Positions 35,628 to 47,665 of a stretch of DNA of 64,000 nt are shown one piece after another. The notes below the pieces were generated by a model. That model ran no database searches. It saw only the letters and a list, made by a program, of their open reading frames with translations, and was not told where the DNA came from. Every line of letters begins with the position of its first letter. The first letter of the stretch is position 1. The DNA comes from Zingiber officinale (taxonomy: Eukaryota > Streptophyta > Magnoliopsida > Zingiberales > Zingiberaceae), in NCBI RefSeq assembly GCF_018446385.1, contig NC_056001.1, positions 7,955,600-8,019,599 of the forward strand. Direction: 5' to 3'. Made by a program: the position numbers and the translations under genes.

Positions 35628-38600
35628 AAAGGAATTGTCCAAAATATCTCGCAGAGTTGAAGGAGAAGAAGAAAGGTAAATTTGATTTACTTGTCTTAGA
35701 AGCATGTTTAGTAGAGGATGATTCCTCCTCCTGGATAGTTGATTCAGGAGCCACTAATCATGTTTGTTCTTCTATGTAGCTACTTAGTTCTTTGAGGGAG
35801 CTTGCTGATGGGGAGTTGACACTTAGAGTTGGCAATGGGGCATTAGTTTCAGTCAAGACAGTGGGAGTCACCCATTTAAATTTTAAAAATAAATATTTAG
35901 TATTGAATGATGTTTATTTTATTCCTGGATTTTGTAGGAATTTGATTTCTATTTCAAAATTGCATGAACAATTATTTGGTATTTCCTTTTATGAAAATGG
36001 AATTTCTATTTCAAGAAATGGTCTTGAAATTTGTCATGCAGGTATGAAAAACGGGTTATATGTCCTTAAGCCATGTGAATGTTTATCATTAAACACTGAA
36101 CTATTCAAAGTAGCTTATCCAAAGTCTAACAAAAGGCAAAAGCTTGCAAATAGTGATGAACGGTATCTATGGCACCTTAGGTTAGGTCATATCAATTTAG
36201 ATAAGCTAAATAGACTAACAAAGGATGGTCCTTTGAGAGAGTTAATTGTTAACACTAGTCTACCAGTTTGTCAATTTTGTCTAAAAGGAAAAATGACTAA
36301 GAGACCTTTCTCTTCGAAAGGCGAAAGGGCCAAAGAACCACTTGAGTTAGTGCATACTGATGTATGTGGACCATTGAATGTCCACACACGAGGAGGTTAT
36401 GAATATTTCATCACATTTATCGATAATTATTCAAGATATGGATATGTTTATCTAATGCAAAGGAAATCGTAAACTTTTGGAAAGTTTAGGGAGTTTCTAG
36501 CTGAAGCTGAAAAACAATTAGGTAAATCACTAAAAATACTTCGATTAGATCGAGGAGGTGAGTACCTTGATACCGAGTTCAAGAATCATCTACTTGAGAA
36601 AGGAATTATATCCCATCTCTCGGCTCCTAGAACTCAACAACAAAATGGTGTTGCCGAAAGAAGGAATCGAACTTTGTTAGATATGGTTAGATCCATGATG
36701 AGCTATGCCTCGCTACCTACATCTTTTTGGGGATACACTTTACAAACAGCGGTCTATATTTTGAACGTGGTACCATCAAAATCAGTCACTAAGACCCCAA
36801 TAGAAATGTGGAATCAACGTAAACCTAGTTTACGCCATTTTCGAATTTGGGGATGTACAACACATGTACTAAAAGGAAAATATGGAAAATTGGAACCACG
36901 AACAGAAGTGTGTTTGTTTGTTGGCTACCCAAAAGGCACGAGCGGAGGTTTGTTTTTTAGCCCACAAGAAAAGAAAGTATTTATATCAACACATGCTACT
37001 TTCCTTGAGAACGACTATATGGCCAAGGAAAGTTGTACTCAAGAAATTGCTAAATGATCAGATCATTTCACAATCGATGTTTGTTGAAGATAATAGGAAA
37101 AAAGTAGAAACTACTATTCCTAATCAGGAAAGTTTGGTACCAAGACGAAGTGGGAGAGTTGTTAGAACTCCTACCCGCTACAGACAGGATGGTGAAACAA
37201 ATGTTGTTGTAGCTGATACCAATGATGATGATCCATCATCATATCAGCATGCAATGAATGATCTTGATAAGGAAAAATGGCAAGAAGCCATGAACCAAGA
37301 AATAGAGTCAATGTACTCCAATTCGGTCTGGGAACTTGTAGATCCATCTGAAGATGTCAGACCCATAGGGTGTAAATGGATCTTCAAGAAAAAGAGAGGC
37401 ATGAATGGAGAAGTAGAGACTTTCAAAGCTAGACTAGTGGCAAAGGATTATACCCAAAAGGAAGGAGTTGATTATGAAGAAACTTTCTCTCCGGTTGCCA
37501 TGATAAAGTCTATCCGCAGTCTCTTGTCCGTTGCCACTTGTCTCGACTATGAGATTTGACAAATGAATGTCAAGACAACTTTTTTGAATGGTCATCTTGA
37601 AGAAAGCATCTATATGGTGCAACCAGAAGTGTTCGTAGTTAAAGATCAGAAGTAGAAAGTCTGCAAGCTTCAAAGGTCCATCTACGGACTTAAGCAAGCA
37701 TCCAGATCATGGAACCTTAGGTTTGATGAGATTATTAAGACCTATGGCTTCCAACAAAACATTGATGAACCTTGTATTTACAAGCTCATCAATGCTAAAA
37801 GTGTGGTTTTCTTGGTCCTTTACGTAGATGACATTTTACTCATTGGGAATGATATAAAAGTGTTATCTCATGTAAAGATATGGTTGACTGAGCAATTCCA
37901 AATGAAAGATTTGGGAGAAGCAAGTTATGTTCTTGGGATCCAGATTATTCGGGATAGGAAGAATAAACTCCTAGCATTATCTCAAGCAACTTATATTAAT
38001 AAGGTGCTCGTATGTTTTTCAATGCAAAATTCCAACAAGGGTCTCTTGCCAGCCCGACATGGAATTACTCTTTCGAAGGCACAATGTCCCAAAACATTGC
38101 AAGAGGAAGAACATATGAGACGTATCCCATATGCATCAGCAGTGGGGAGCCTTATGTATGCTATGTTGTGCACTAGGCCTAATATTTCCTATGCAGTGGG
38201 AATGGTTAGTCGGTACCAATCAAACCCAGGATTAGATCATTGGGTTGCAGTAAAGCATATTCTCAAGTACCTGCGAAGAACAAGAAACTATATGATTGTC
38301 TATTCAGGAGGAGTCTTGAACCCCTTGGGATATACTGATTTTGACTTTCAGCCAGATAAGGACTCTCGAAAGTCGACGTCTAGATCAATATTTATTCTTG
38401 GTGGAGGAGCAGTTGTTTGGAGAAGCATTAAACAATCCAGCATAGCAGATTCTACCATGGAGGCTGAATATATAGTAGCTTGTGAAGCCGCTAGGAATCG
38501 GTTTGGCTGAAAAAGTTCTACTCTGATTTGGAAATAGTTCCAGATATAGATAAACCATTAATCCTGTATTGTGACAATAGTGGGGTTGTGGTAAATTCAA

Positions 38601-38770
38601 AAGAACCACAGAGTCATAAAAGAAGTAAGCACATAGAAAGAAAGTATCATCTCCTTACCTAAGATTGTACGTCGAGGAGATGTTGACGTTATGAAGATAG
38701 CGTCGAAAGAGAAACTTGCAGATCCATTCACAAAGACGTTACTTGAAAAAATGTTCATAGGTCACTTAGA
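35628..38770 (+). pseudogene. Broken pol of the 9-kb copia element
   Basis: The order is that of copia pol. Protease (DSGATNH) is at about 35742, GAG-pre-integrase at about 36160-36300, and integrase at about 36340-36950 (HTDVCGPL; APRTQQQNGVAERRN). A linker follows, then RT at about 37240-38000 with an intact YVDDILL at about 37824, and RNase H at about 38330-38760. Stops fall at 35777 (TAG), 36470 (TAA), 37557 (TGA) and about 37654 (TAG). Frame changes fall near 37040 and 38505. These would normally supply processing, integration and reverse transcription. With this many breaks the copy cannot move on its own. Confidence 0.88.
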
Positions 38771-38821
38771 GGGAATGTGTCTTAGAGATATGTCTCATCT
38801 GTTTTAGGTCAAGTGTGAGTT

Positions 38822-40625
38822 TGTTGGGAATATGCCCATAAAACAGATATTTATTATTAATTGCTGAATTAAATAAAAGAAGCATTTATTTTATTGTTTG
38901 ATTGTTTTATGCTTACTTATATAAAAATGAATATTATATAAAATCCATAATACATTGTTGTAACTATGATTTTAATATATAAGATTGTTATATACAAGAG
39001 GACTAAAATCATAGATAATATATTTAAAATGTACATGATTAATTAAAGTATGGATCTTTAATTGGTAATCATAAATGCAGTCAGTTGACATTATGAATAT
39101 GATAGTCTTATCCGGACAGTCAGTGTAATGACACTAAGCAGAGACATTTTATATAATATGATTATATAGGACAAGGACCATATGTGATTTAAGTGTCTAT
39201 ATGTTTAAGTACTGTTACAAAGATTCGAATCAACATCGCTAAGCTGATCATAGGTAGATCAATCTAAATCCTGAGTTGTCATAAACTCCTTTTTTGTATT
39301 AACAGGTCTCTTGATTTGTTTGTTAAAACCTATTTTAAATAATAGGTGTAATACTTACATTTTGGAGACTCAGTTATACATTCAGCTGGGAATATGATTT
39401 GTAGATACGGAATCTGTAACTTCCGAAAGGATGCTAAAATGGTTCTCTTGAGTGTTGATTCTAACACTGAATAGTTTGAGCGCTCTAATTCATAATTAGA
39501 TTATGAATTAACTGTTCATTAGTGAATCAATGGTACTTAATGTTTTAGATACAAACAGAGAGGTAAAACAGTAATTCACCCGGCTCTATTTGTGAACCAT
39601 GAACGGAGGGTTGATCGACATGTAATGATTATATCAATGGACTGTTCAAATCTTTTGAGTAAATATGTTCCATAATTCTCAAGAGTGCAATTCCGGATTT
39701 TAGTAGAATAATCTTGGAGTTAATAAATTAGATAATTAATTAAAGAGCTTTAATTAATTTTATCTAAATTTATTGGAGCTTGAAATTATGGGTCCATGGT
39801 CCCCAAATCATCTTCGTATAATCATGATGGATACTCTTAAATAATTAATTTGATTAATTATTTATTCTCACAAAATTAATTAACTAATAAAATTATTTAT
39901 TATTTTAACTAAAGGGAATATTCTATTTGTAATTTGATTACAAATAAAATATAAAAGAGAGAAATCAAATGTTTGGATATTCTATTTGTAATTTGATTAC
40001 AAATAAAATATATATGAGAGAGAAATCAAATATTTAGATATTCTATTTGTAATTTGATTACAAATAAAATATAAAAGAGAGAAATCAAATATTTGACAAT
40101 ATTATAAATATTCTCACAAAATATAATACACGTTCTCCTTTTTTCTCTCCCACTTTATAATACACGTTCCCCTCATTCTCTCCCACTTTTATATATACAC
40201 GTTCACCTCCCTCCTGTGTCATATAATACATGTCTCTCTCTCTCTCCTTGGAAGTGGAAGAGAATTTTTGGTAAAAAATTCTATAGTTGATTTTTGTGAG
40301 AAAAGTTAGGATAGTTAGCCCACACTTTTGTCCATCGGTTGATTCGAAGAATTGGTGAGGAAGATCATGGAGTTGAAAGAACTTCGGTGACCTGCAAATC
40401 TTAGACACGAACTCAAGGTAATGATTCTAATTTTTTTAGAGAATTGTAAATAAAATATTATAATGTTTGTATGTTAAATTATAAGAGAATTTATAAAAGT
40501 TCTTATAATTAAACAAGATCACTTGTTCGATCTAAACAAAATTATTTTGTTGTGAAAAAATTTTAAAAGACGTTTAATCTATTTTTCACATCTTCCGTTG
40601 CACATCGAACAGTCTAAAACCAACA
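38822..40625 (+). repeat. 3' LTR of the 9-kb copia element
   Basis: It matches 31638-33323 closely. It is about 118 bp longer, mainly because it has a third hairpin-bearing unit (near 40040) and an extra pyrimidine-rich segment around 40160-40230. Confidence 0.93.
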
Positions 40626-40966
40626 GTTCGACACTTCACGATCATTACTTCGTGAATCGGTGAAGTTGGGAATAAGCAGGTCTAATTGTCATTTAATGAA
40701 TTCTTATGGGTAATTTTGTCCCAAGGTGTAAATATTGGAGCATAAATTTAGAAAGAAAATTTTGTTGACCTTAATTATAATAAAAAAAAGTAAAATCTTA
40801 TTTTTATAAGGTTTTCTGATTTTGAATTGTATATCTCTTTTGCTGACGTATTGAGCATAAAATATTACTCGTAAATTATTGATTATCTAAATCTAACAGA
40901 GTTTTCATTGGTAACCTCGAAGGGATAACTAAGATTATCAAGGATAACCCCTAACTAAACATACCC

Positions 40967-42562
40967 TAAGAGAGTTTTTCGTCGACACGGATGGAAAAGT
41001 CTCCTTTTAATTAATGTATTCTTCCTTAGTGAATTCCTTAATAACAAAACAAGTCTTATATTTTTTGATACTACCTCTTGAATCCTGCTTGGTTTTAAAT
41101 ATTCATTTACAACCAATAAATTTTGAACTTTAGACAATTCGATAAATTCTCAAATATCATTGTTTATCATATATTTCAACTCTTCTTGCAATGACGTTAA
41201 TCTACCTTTTAGGGTTAGAACATTATTTGACTTTTTGAAAAAATATAGGATCACTTTCCAACTCTATGTTAAAATTATGCTCTTTGAGATAAACATAATC
41301 ATGAAAATTTATGGTTCTCTTCCCTTATGGATCACCTTAAAGGATTTGAGATCGTTAAGATACCTGCTTATCAATATGAGTCAATACCTTAATTTCAATG
41401 GTAGACTCTTTAATTGTATTGGAGATGTCATGAAAATATCTCAGTTCACTATGCTTACTAGATGTGCAATGTCTATAATATGCGATATAGTAACCATACC
41501 GCTATTCATCACACTAATAGTGACCACAAGAGGATCATCAACACTTTTCTCAAAATATACTTTCCTGATTTTATCAATTTTACTATCCTCAATAAATTAG
41601 TATTTTTTTTGTTTGGAAGAAGAATCTCTTAGTGGGATTATAAAATTTATAATTCTTAATTTCTTAAAGTAACCTATAAAATTATAGTTAATTGTTCTTA
41701 AGTTCAGTATCTTTTTGTTAGGCCTGTAAAGCTCAACTTCAGTTGGATAACCCCAGACATGTAAATGTCTAATGCTATATTGTCTACCCGTCTACATTTT
41801 GAATGGATTTTAATTACTATCTTGCTAAGTACTATATTGAGTAAATAAACTGTAGTCTTAAGAGCCTCATCTTACAAAGACTCCAGTAGAATAGTGAAGG
41901 TCATCATACTTCTCACCGTATCTTTTAGAGTTTGATTGTGACGCTCAGCTACACCATTCTGACTAGGTGTGTCGAACATGGTATATTGAGGCACAATCCT
42001 ACACTCAGTAAAGTAGTTCACAAAAGGTCCTAGACGTTGTTTACCTGATCCATCATATTGACTGTAATATTCTCCCCCATGGTCGGATAGGACGACTTTA
42101 ATTTTCTTACATAGTTGAAGTTCAACTTCGGCTTTGAAAATTTTGAACATGTTCAAAGATTATGACTTATCATGAATAAGGTACAAATAATTATATCTAG
42201 AATAATCGTGTATGAAGCTAAGAAAATATGTGTATGCATTCTAAGATGTCTTAGAGAATGGTCTATAAATGTCCGTATATATTAGCTCCAAAATGTTACT
42301 ATAATGGCTAGCCCCTTGTTCCTTTTATTAGTGTTCTTTCCCTTAACATACTCTATATAGACATCAAAGTCTGACATATTAAGGGAATCGAGAATTCCAT
42401 GCGACATTAACCTTTATAGACATTATTTGAATATATATCCTAAACGTCTATACCACAACATAGAAGAATTCTCGTCAGTTAATTTACGTTTTATACCTAT
42501 ACTATGCATTTTTAAATTGTCAATCATAGGAGTAAAGATATTAAATTTATAAATCTTATTGA
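40967..42562 (-). pseudogene. Old copia element, 5' part: pre-integrase, integrase, start of RT
   Basis: On the minus strand the GAG-pre-integrase phrase (NSSMLWYRRLGYIFK) is at about 42420-42470. The integrase core (LSDHGGEYY ... TPSQNGVAERHN) is at about 41872-42110, followed by degenerate integrase C-terminus and linker traces. The start of RT lies at about 40970-41200 in several frames. The last codons before 40967 continue into 28964 once the Harbinger-like insertion is removed. Stops and frameshifts are frequent, showing great age. The upstream end (42562) is interrupted by the gypsy-derived element. Confidence 0.8.
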
Positions 42563-43822
42563 TGCGGATATATTGGGACGACTCAAATGTAATTAGGGAG
42601 GGGAGAGAGGGCATTTTAGTCTTTTGGGCGTGTTGAGGTTAGGGGGTTTGAAAGGGAACCCTGTTCACGGGGAAGGGGGCTGGTCTTTGTGTGTTTCTGT
42701 TTTCCGCTGCCACCAAGCACGAGGGAAGAAAGAAGTAGGGCTAGGGTTTTGCTTCTGCCGCCAAGAGGAGAGCTGGTTTCCTCTCACATTCTTTGCCGAC
42801 ACTGAGGCCAGCCGACGTTCCTCTCCCCTTCCTCTTCTCTTCTTTCCCCTCCTGTTCGCCGGCAAGCCGCCCCTCCTCCCTTTTCCTCTTCACTCTCTCT
42901 CGTCGTTGGCATCGCCTCCATTCTTTCTCCCCACCTACGCCTTTGGGGAGCGCCGTCGCCGTCCTAGGAAGTCTTCAGCGGCATCCGCCGCGGTCTTCAC
43001 TTGAGCTCGCTAGCACGCTGCAACACCTTGGGCGGCTGCTTCCCTGCGTTGCAACCCCCTCCCTGTGCTGCAGCTGCCTCCACGCGTCGTAGCCAGCGGG
43101 CTCCACCGCCAACGCGTGCCGCCTCATCCCCCTACAGCCACCATCACCACCTCCAGTAGCGGGCGCCGCCCCCAGCGGTCGGTGCCGCTCGTACTATATG
43201 TCTATGTCGACCTTCGAGTCGAGATGGGGTTCCGGGCACCGAGCCGTGTTGTGTTTCGCTATTCCTATTGTTATCATGCTTGTGGGTTATTTGTATCATC
43301 CGACCTGCGAGCCGCTATCATATCTGGCCTACGTGCCATGTGTCGGCCTTCGAGCCATTATCATATCCGGCCTACGCGTCGTCTTTTTGGATCCCTGCTG
43401 CCTCGACTTCTGTGTCGCCGCCCTCAGATCCAACTCCTCAGCTGTCTCACATCCATCTACCCGTCAGGGTCGTGATGACTCGATCCGTAGCGCGACCAGC
43501 TCATCGATTCGTAGCGTGACCAGCTCATCGATCCATCCGAGGAAGGGCGCCCCCCTGGGGCCAGGGTACGTTCTTGTACTCATTATTCGTTCATCTTGTT
43601 GTTCTACTATTACTCGGTTGCTTATACATTTATGGGACCCGCCTCAAGCATCGGGGTACCAGGGGACCGGGATAACTCGGTCACTGGATGCAGGTATGGT
43701 TGATCAGAGGACATCAGACGACTTGATCAACACAGAAGACAGCTCACCATCCGGGTCTTTAAGATGCGGTCAATATTCCAGACACGTCATTCCGGTAATT
43801 CCATTTTCTCAGCTTCCCGACA
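42563..43822 (+). repeat. Probable 5' LTR of the gypsy-derived element
   Basis: It starts TG and ends CA (gaca) eleven bases before the TGGCGCC primer site. GC-rich, with several overlapping open frames in different phases, none with a recognisable domain. The region 43200-43500 repeats phrases such as gagccgctatcatatctggcctacg. Confidence 0.5.
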
Positions 43823-44104
43823 GGATCATAATTGGCGCCACCGTCAGTGGGAACACACTTGATCTGGAACGTGAAGATAGACGACGTCGAAAAATTCTGC
43901 CATACTCATGACCTTGATGGATTTCGACGATTATATCATATTCTCCTCACTCCACGGGTATTCGGGAGTCGATGAATTGAGTCAGATCTTCTGCTGGATG
44001 GTAGGTCAGTTTTTCTGTTGTATTTTCTCTTTTGATCATAAGATCTGCCATAGTTCTTCGGTCGAATACTCCCGTGTCGATCGCGAGGCTTGTCCTACAT
44101 TAGA

Positions 44105-44510
44105 TCCATAGGCTCGATCTCGAAGACTCCCGCGCCGATCGACCGAGATTATATTTGTGAATACTCCCGAGCCGATCAGTCGGGATTATAATTACGAAGA
44201 CTCCCGCGTAGATCGGCCGAGATTATGTTTGCGAAGACTCCCGAGCCGATCGGCCGAGATTATATTATATCAGAGCCACAGGCTCACTGTCGAAGACCCC
44301 GTGCCGATCGACTAAGTTTATATTATATCAGAGCCACAGACTCATTGTCGAAAACCCCGTGCCGATCGACCGTGTTTATATTATATTAGAGTCATAGGCT
44401 CATTGTCGAAGACCCCGCGCCGATCGGTCGGGCTTATTTTTATTAGAGTCACAAGCTCGTTGTCAAAGACTCCCGTGTCGATCGGACGGGTTTGAGTTAT
44501 ATTGGAAGAC
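44105..44510 (+). repeat. Tandem array A (about 37-bp then 58-bp units)
   Basis: Repeats of gaagactcccgagccgatcg followed by gccgagattat. About four units of 35-40 bp are followed by about five of ~58 bp that add a gagccacaggctcattgtc segment. Units share the core gccgatcg. Confidence 0.8.
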
Positions 44511-44760
44511 CGTTGAGCGACGACGTTAAACCTCAGAGTCGAAGCGACGATTATAAAAACCTCACCTTGAAAATCGTCGAGCGGCGACGTTAAACCTCAG
44601 AGTAGAAACAACAACTATAAAAGCCCCATCTTGAAGACCGTCGAGCGACGACGTTAAACCCCGAGTCGAAGCGGCGACTATAAAAACCCCGCCTTAAAGA
44701 CCGTCGAGCGGCGACGTTAAACCCAAATCTCCACCGGTGGTCGAGCGACGACCTTAAACC
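44511..44760 (+). repeat. Tandem array B (about 65-bp units)
   Basis: Three to four copies of a unit containing accgtcgagcgacgacgtta, aacctcagagtcgaag and tataaaaaccccgccttga, with point differences between copies. Confidence 0.8.
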
Positions 44761-44769
44761 TGTGTCTCC

Positions 44770-45375
44770 ACCGTCCAGCTTAGCGGATATTTCACCTCCC
44801 TCGTTCGGGGTCAAGCAGCCTTCACTGGTCACGAACCAGCATGCCAGATATTTTATCTCCCCCGTTCAGGATCGAGTGATTATCACTGGTCTTGGACCAG
44901 CTTATCAGCGCATCGTACTTCTTTTCTCCCCCGTTCGGGGTCGAGTGATTATCACTGGTCTTGGACCAGCTTATCAGCGCATCGTACTTCTTATCTCCCC
45001 CGTTCGAGGTCGAGTGATTATCACTCATCTCGGACCAGCTTATCTGCGCATCATATTTCTCATCTCCCCCGTTCGGGGTCGAGCGGTCGTCACCGGTCTT
45101 GGACCAACTTCTCGGATATTTCATCTCCCCCGTTCGGGGGCGAGCAGTTGTCGCTGGTCTTGCACCAGCTTACCAGATGTTCTATCTACCCCGTTCAGGG
45201 TCGAGCGATCTTCACTGGTCGCGGACCTGCTTAGCGAGTTCTCCTACCTCCCCTGTTCAGGGTTGAGCGATTTTCACTGGGCATAGGCCAACATATTAGA
45301 ATATCCATCTCGTCGTTCAGGATCGAGCTATCTTCGATGGTCGCGGACAAGAGTATCTCCACTGGTTTCGAACTA
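44770..45375 (+). repeat. Tandem array C (about 65-bp units)
   Basis: About eight copies of a unit built from tctcccccgttcggggtcga, gtgattatcactggtcttgg and accagcttatcagcgcat. Two adjacent copies (44880-45010) are almost identical, the outer ones more diverged. An open frame on the opposite strand through it merely mirrors the repeat. Confidence 0.85.
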
Positions 45376-45379
45376 GAAT

Positions 45380-46330
45380 ATATCTTAGGCTATGCGCTCG
45401 TTTGACTCACGAATTTCGTCTTTGTGGGTATTCGATTTCACGGGCTATGCTCCTGTTAGGTTTTCGGGCTCTACTCCTGCCCAGCACTGCTTCGTCTCTC
45501 ATTTGGTATTTGTCCAAGCGCTCACTTGGCATTCGCCCAATAGTTTGCCTGGTAGCAACTCGATCCTATTTTTTCGTCGCTCGGTCGACACTTTGGCAGT
45601 AGCCCGATCCCACGACCGATCATCCGCTTAGCCACGCAATTATTTTGCTCAACATCCTGGCGGTCGTCAGGTTTGCATTTTATGGTCACCTGGTTGACAT
45701 TTTCAAGTCGCCCGATCATATTTTACGGCAATCCGATCAGCATTTTACGATCACCCTGTCGACATTCTACGGGCCGCTTATTTAGCATTCTCGTAGTCGT
45801 CCGACCAGTATCACTCAGACGCCTGTTCGACCATACACTTAAACTGCTCGGCTGAACGCTCGACATTCTCTCGATGGTCTGGTCAGCATCTTATGGCCGA
45901 CTGGCCGACATTTTCTCGGTCACCCATTTGGCATCGCCCGCTCGTTCGCCCGGTCAACATTTTACGGTCACCATGTCGACATTTCGAGATCGCCCGATCA
46001 CATTCTATAGTCATCCGACCAACATTTTCCAGGGCTCGATTCCCATTCTTCCGGTCGACATCTTTTCGATCGTCCGATCGACATCTTTGCGATTGAGCGA
46101 TCGACATCATCCGCCCCGCGTCCATCCACCCGATCGAAATCTTTCTGATCGCTCGGTCGGCATCTTCGCAGTCGCGCGCTCGGCATCGCACGTCCCCTCG
46201 GTCTGCTCGTTATCCCGCGTGTCGCGCGGTCGACTATCATTTTACTCACCGCTCGCTTGAGTTTTATCGACTTGGTCCGTTCGACACCATTACCATCTCA
46301 TGCGACACCATTACTATAGCGACCGCTCAC
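45380..46330 (+). repeat. Degenerate GC-rich repeat region D
   Basis: Many short, diverged phrases such as ggtcgacattttacggtca, cgcccgatc and tcgctcggtcgac, spaced irregularly. It is probably a decayed tandem array continuous with arrays A to C. Overlapping open frames here carry no domain. Confidence 0.6.
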
Positions 46331-46599
46331 GTGACATTATACGATGAGTTCTGTGATTTGACTTGATTATTGAGAATGATTCAGTCTTTGTGATAGATTG
46401 TCTAGTCAGTCGGACTTGCGCCTCTTTCGACTAGACTTGAAGGAGAGACTTGTAATGCGTATATATTAGGGAGGGGAGAGAGGGATAACTCAAATGTAAT
46501 TAGGGAAGGGAGAGAGGGCATTTTAGTCTTTTGGGCGTGTTGAGGTTAGGAGTTTTGAAGGGGAGCACTGTTCACGGGAAAGGGGGCTGGTCTTATTGA

Positions 46600-47662
46600 G
46601 GTGTGAACTTGTGATAATTGGATATAAGTAAAAATGTCCGAAGATGTTTGGTTAAAAAGATTTGATAAAATCTTAGAGATAATTACGTAAGGTTAAAAAG
46701 ATTTTTTTGCTTACTGAAGGAATGATAATTTTTTTTTTATATGATATTGACGTAACATCTTAGAGATTAACCATGTAAAAACATTCTTAACTTTCGGAAG
46801 GGTTACTTAAACATAAGTGACCACACAAATCAAATCCATGTTTGTCGCCTCCTTTTAGCTGACAAACATGTGATTTAGATCGAGATTTGACACTATTTAA
46901 AATCCAGTCAACTTGTTCCAGAAATTTCGGAAGTCAACTTAACTTCTCCTCCGACCTTGTATTTTCTCAAGATTCCTGTCGTTTTATAAAATGCTATTAA
47001 TGTCTAATGGTCGCAGCTTAGGGGGACATTATCTCGCGACTGGTTGACAAGACTTGTTATGTTACATGCTAATTAATTCATCCATTCATTTTTGTACTCG
47101 TGCCAATTAAAAAACAGGAAGTAGTGGCTTAATTTGCTTCCCAGAGGGGTTCGTTGACCTGAGGATGGATGCAGAGTTATTGCCATGAATAATCTCATTA
47201 ATGCAAAAGATTCTGCAGGGCTATGAAGATTAATATCATTGCCTCGTTAAATATCATTTGTTTTATGTGCATTTTTTAAAAACTTTTCTGAGAAATAAAA
47301 AGCTACGAAAATCCTAAGCGTCAAAATTTTAATAATAATTTTTAAAGCCCTTACCGATTAAATTAGCTGGCATGTCATTTAATGTGGATGTTGCCAGCCA
47401 GCTAATGGCCTTAGTCAAGTTAGGTAGGGAAAGAGAACTAAATTTCAAGGGCATATGTTGGTTTCAAACTTACGCATTATTTTTCCATTTCGATCCAAAC
47501 ATACAAGTCGTCGATTATTATTCATACAAATTTAAGGAGCACGCCAGAATGAACCTACATGACTTTGACTTTGGAATAAATGCATTAAAAAGTCCTCAAT
47601 TGAAAAAAAAAAAAATCAAAAAAATAACAACTTAAAATGCACAGTATAAATTATCTTAGGAT
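46600..47662. other. Spacer between the gypsy-derived element and the next MITE
   Basis: No recognisable gene. The first ~200 bases repeat ggttaaaaagattt and tcttagagat phrases. Some of it may belong to the old copia element interrupted at 42562, but I could not read a convincing coding trace. Confidence 0.4.
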
Positions 47663-47665
47663 TAA

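Larger units (their letters stand above)
31638..40625 (+). mobile_element. Ty1/copia LTR retrotransposon, 9 kb, long LTRs
   Basis: LTRs lie at 31638-33323 (1686 bp) and 38822-40625 (1804 bp). Both start TGTTGGGAATATGCCC and end AAACCAACA. The target duplication GTTCG is perfect (31633-31637 and 40626-40630). The primer site TGATATCAGAGCC (33326-33338) is one base off the initiator-Met form. The tract before the 3' LTR is a decayed aagtgtgagtt. Gag and pol follow on the plus strand after a long leader (33340-34811). The LTRs look nearly identical except for tandem-unit number, so the insertion is fairly young, but the coding region is broken. Confidence 0.95.
28965..40966. mobile_element. PIF/Harbinger-like element carrying host exons, split by a copia element
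   Basis: Left end AGGTACGTTTGGTT and right end, reversed, GGGTATGTTTAGTT, form imperfect 14-bp terminal inverted repeats. TAA lies on both sides (28962-28964 and 40967-40969), the target size and sequence typical of PIF/Harbinger elements. A perfect 19-bp-arm palindrome (accttagttatatgattac) lies near the left end at about 28996-29037. Excising this span joins two copia RT fragments in the same frame across the TAA. Without the 9-kb copia at 31638-40625 the element is about 3 kb. It has no transposase that I can see, and instead contains spliced host-like exons (29683-31600). Confidence 0.65.
42563..46590 (+). mobile_element. Gypsy-derived non-autonomous element built of tandem repeats
   Basis: The span begins TGCGGATATATT. 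Its first ~125 bases recur at 46456-46590 (shared ctcaaatgtaattagggag, ttttagtcttttgggcgtgt, cacgggg/aaagggggctgg). A gypsy-type primer site, TGGCGCCACCGTCAGTGG, lies at 43833, just after a plausible LTR end (cccgaca, 43822), as in the Tat/Retand group. The same 9 bases, tcttattga, flank the span (42554-42562 and 46591-46599), which includes a possible 5-bp ATTGA target duplication. The interior is GC-rich and has no Gag or Pol domains. Either the right LTR is truncated at ~135 bp, or the true LTR is short; I cannot decide. Confidence 0.6.

Noticed and set aside
41160-41600. 146-codon plus-strand frame
   Set aside because: Antisense to the degenerate copia integrase/RT remnant, which explains the region.
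43198-43911. 237-codon plus-strand frame in GC-rich DNA
   Set aside because: Lies in the probable gypsy LTR, overlaps other long frames and shows low-complexity repeats rather than a domain.
44762-45286. 174-codon repeated frame
   Set aside because: Its protein repeats follow exactly from the 65-bp DNA tandem array; the opposite strand is open too.
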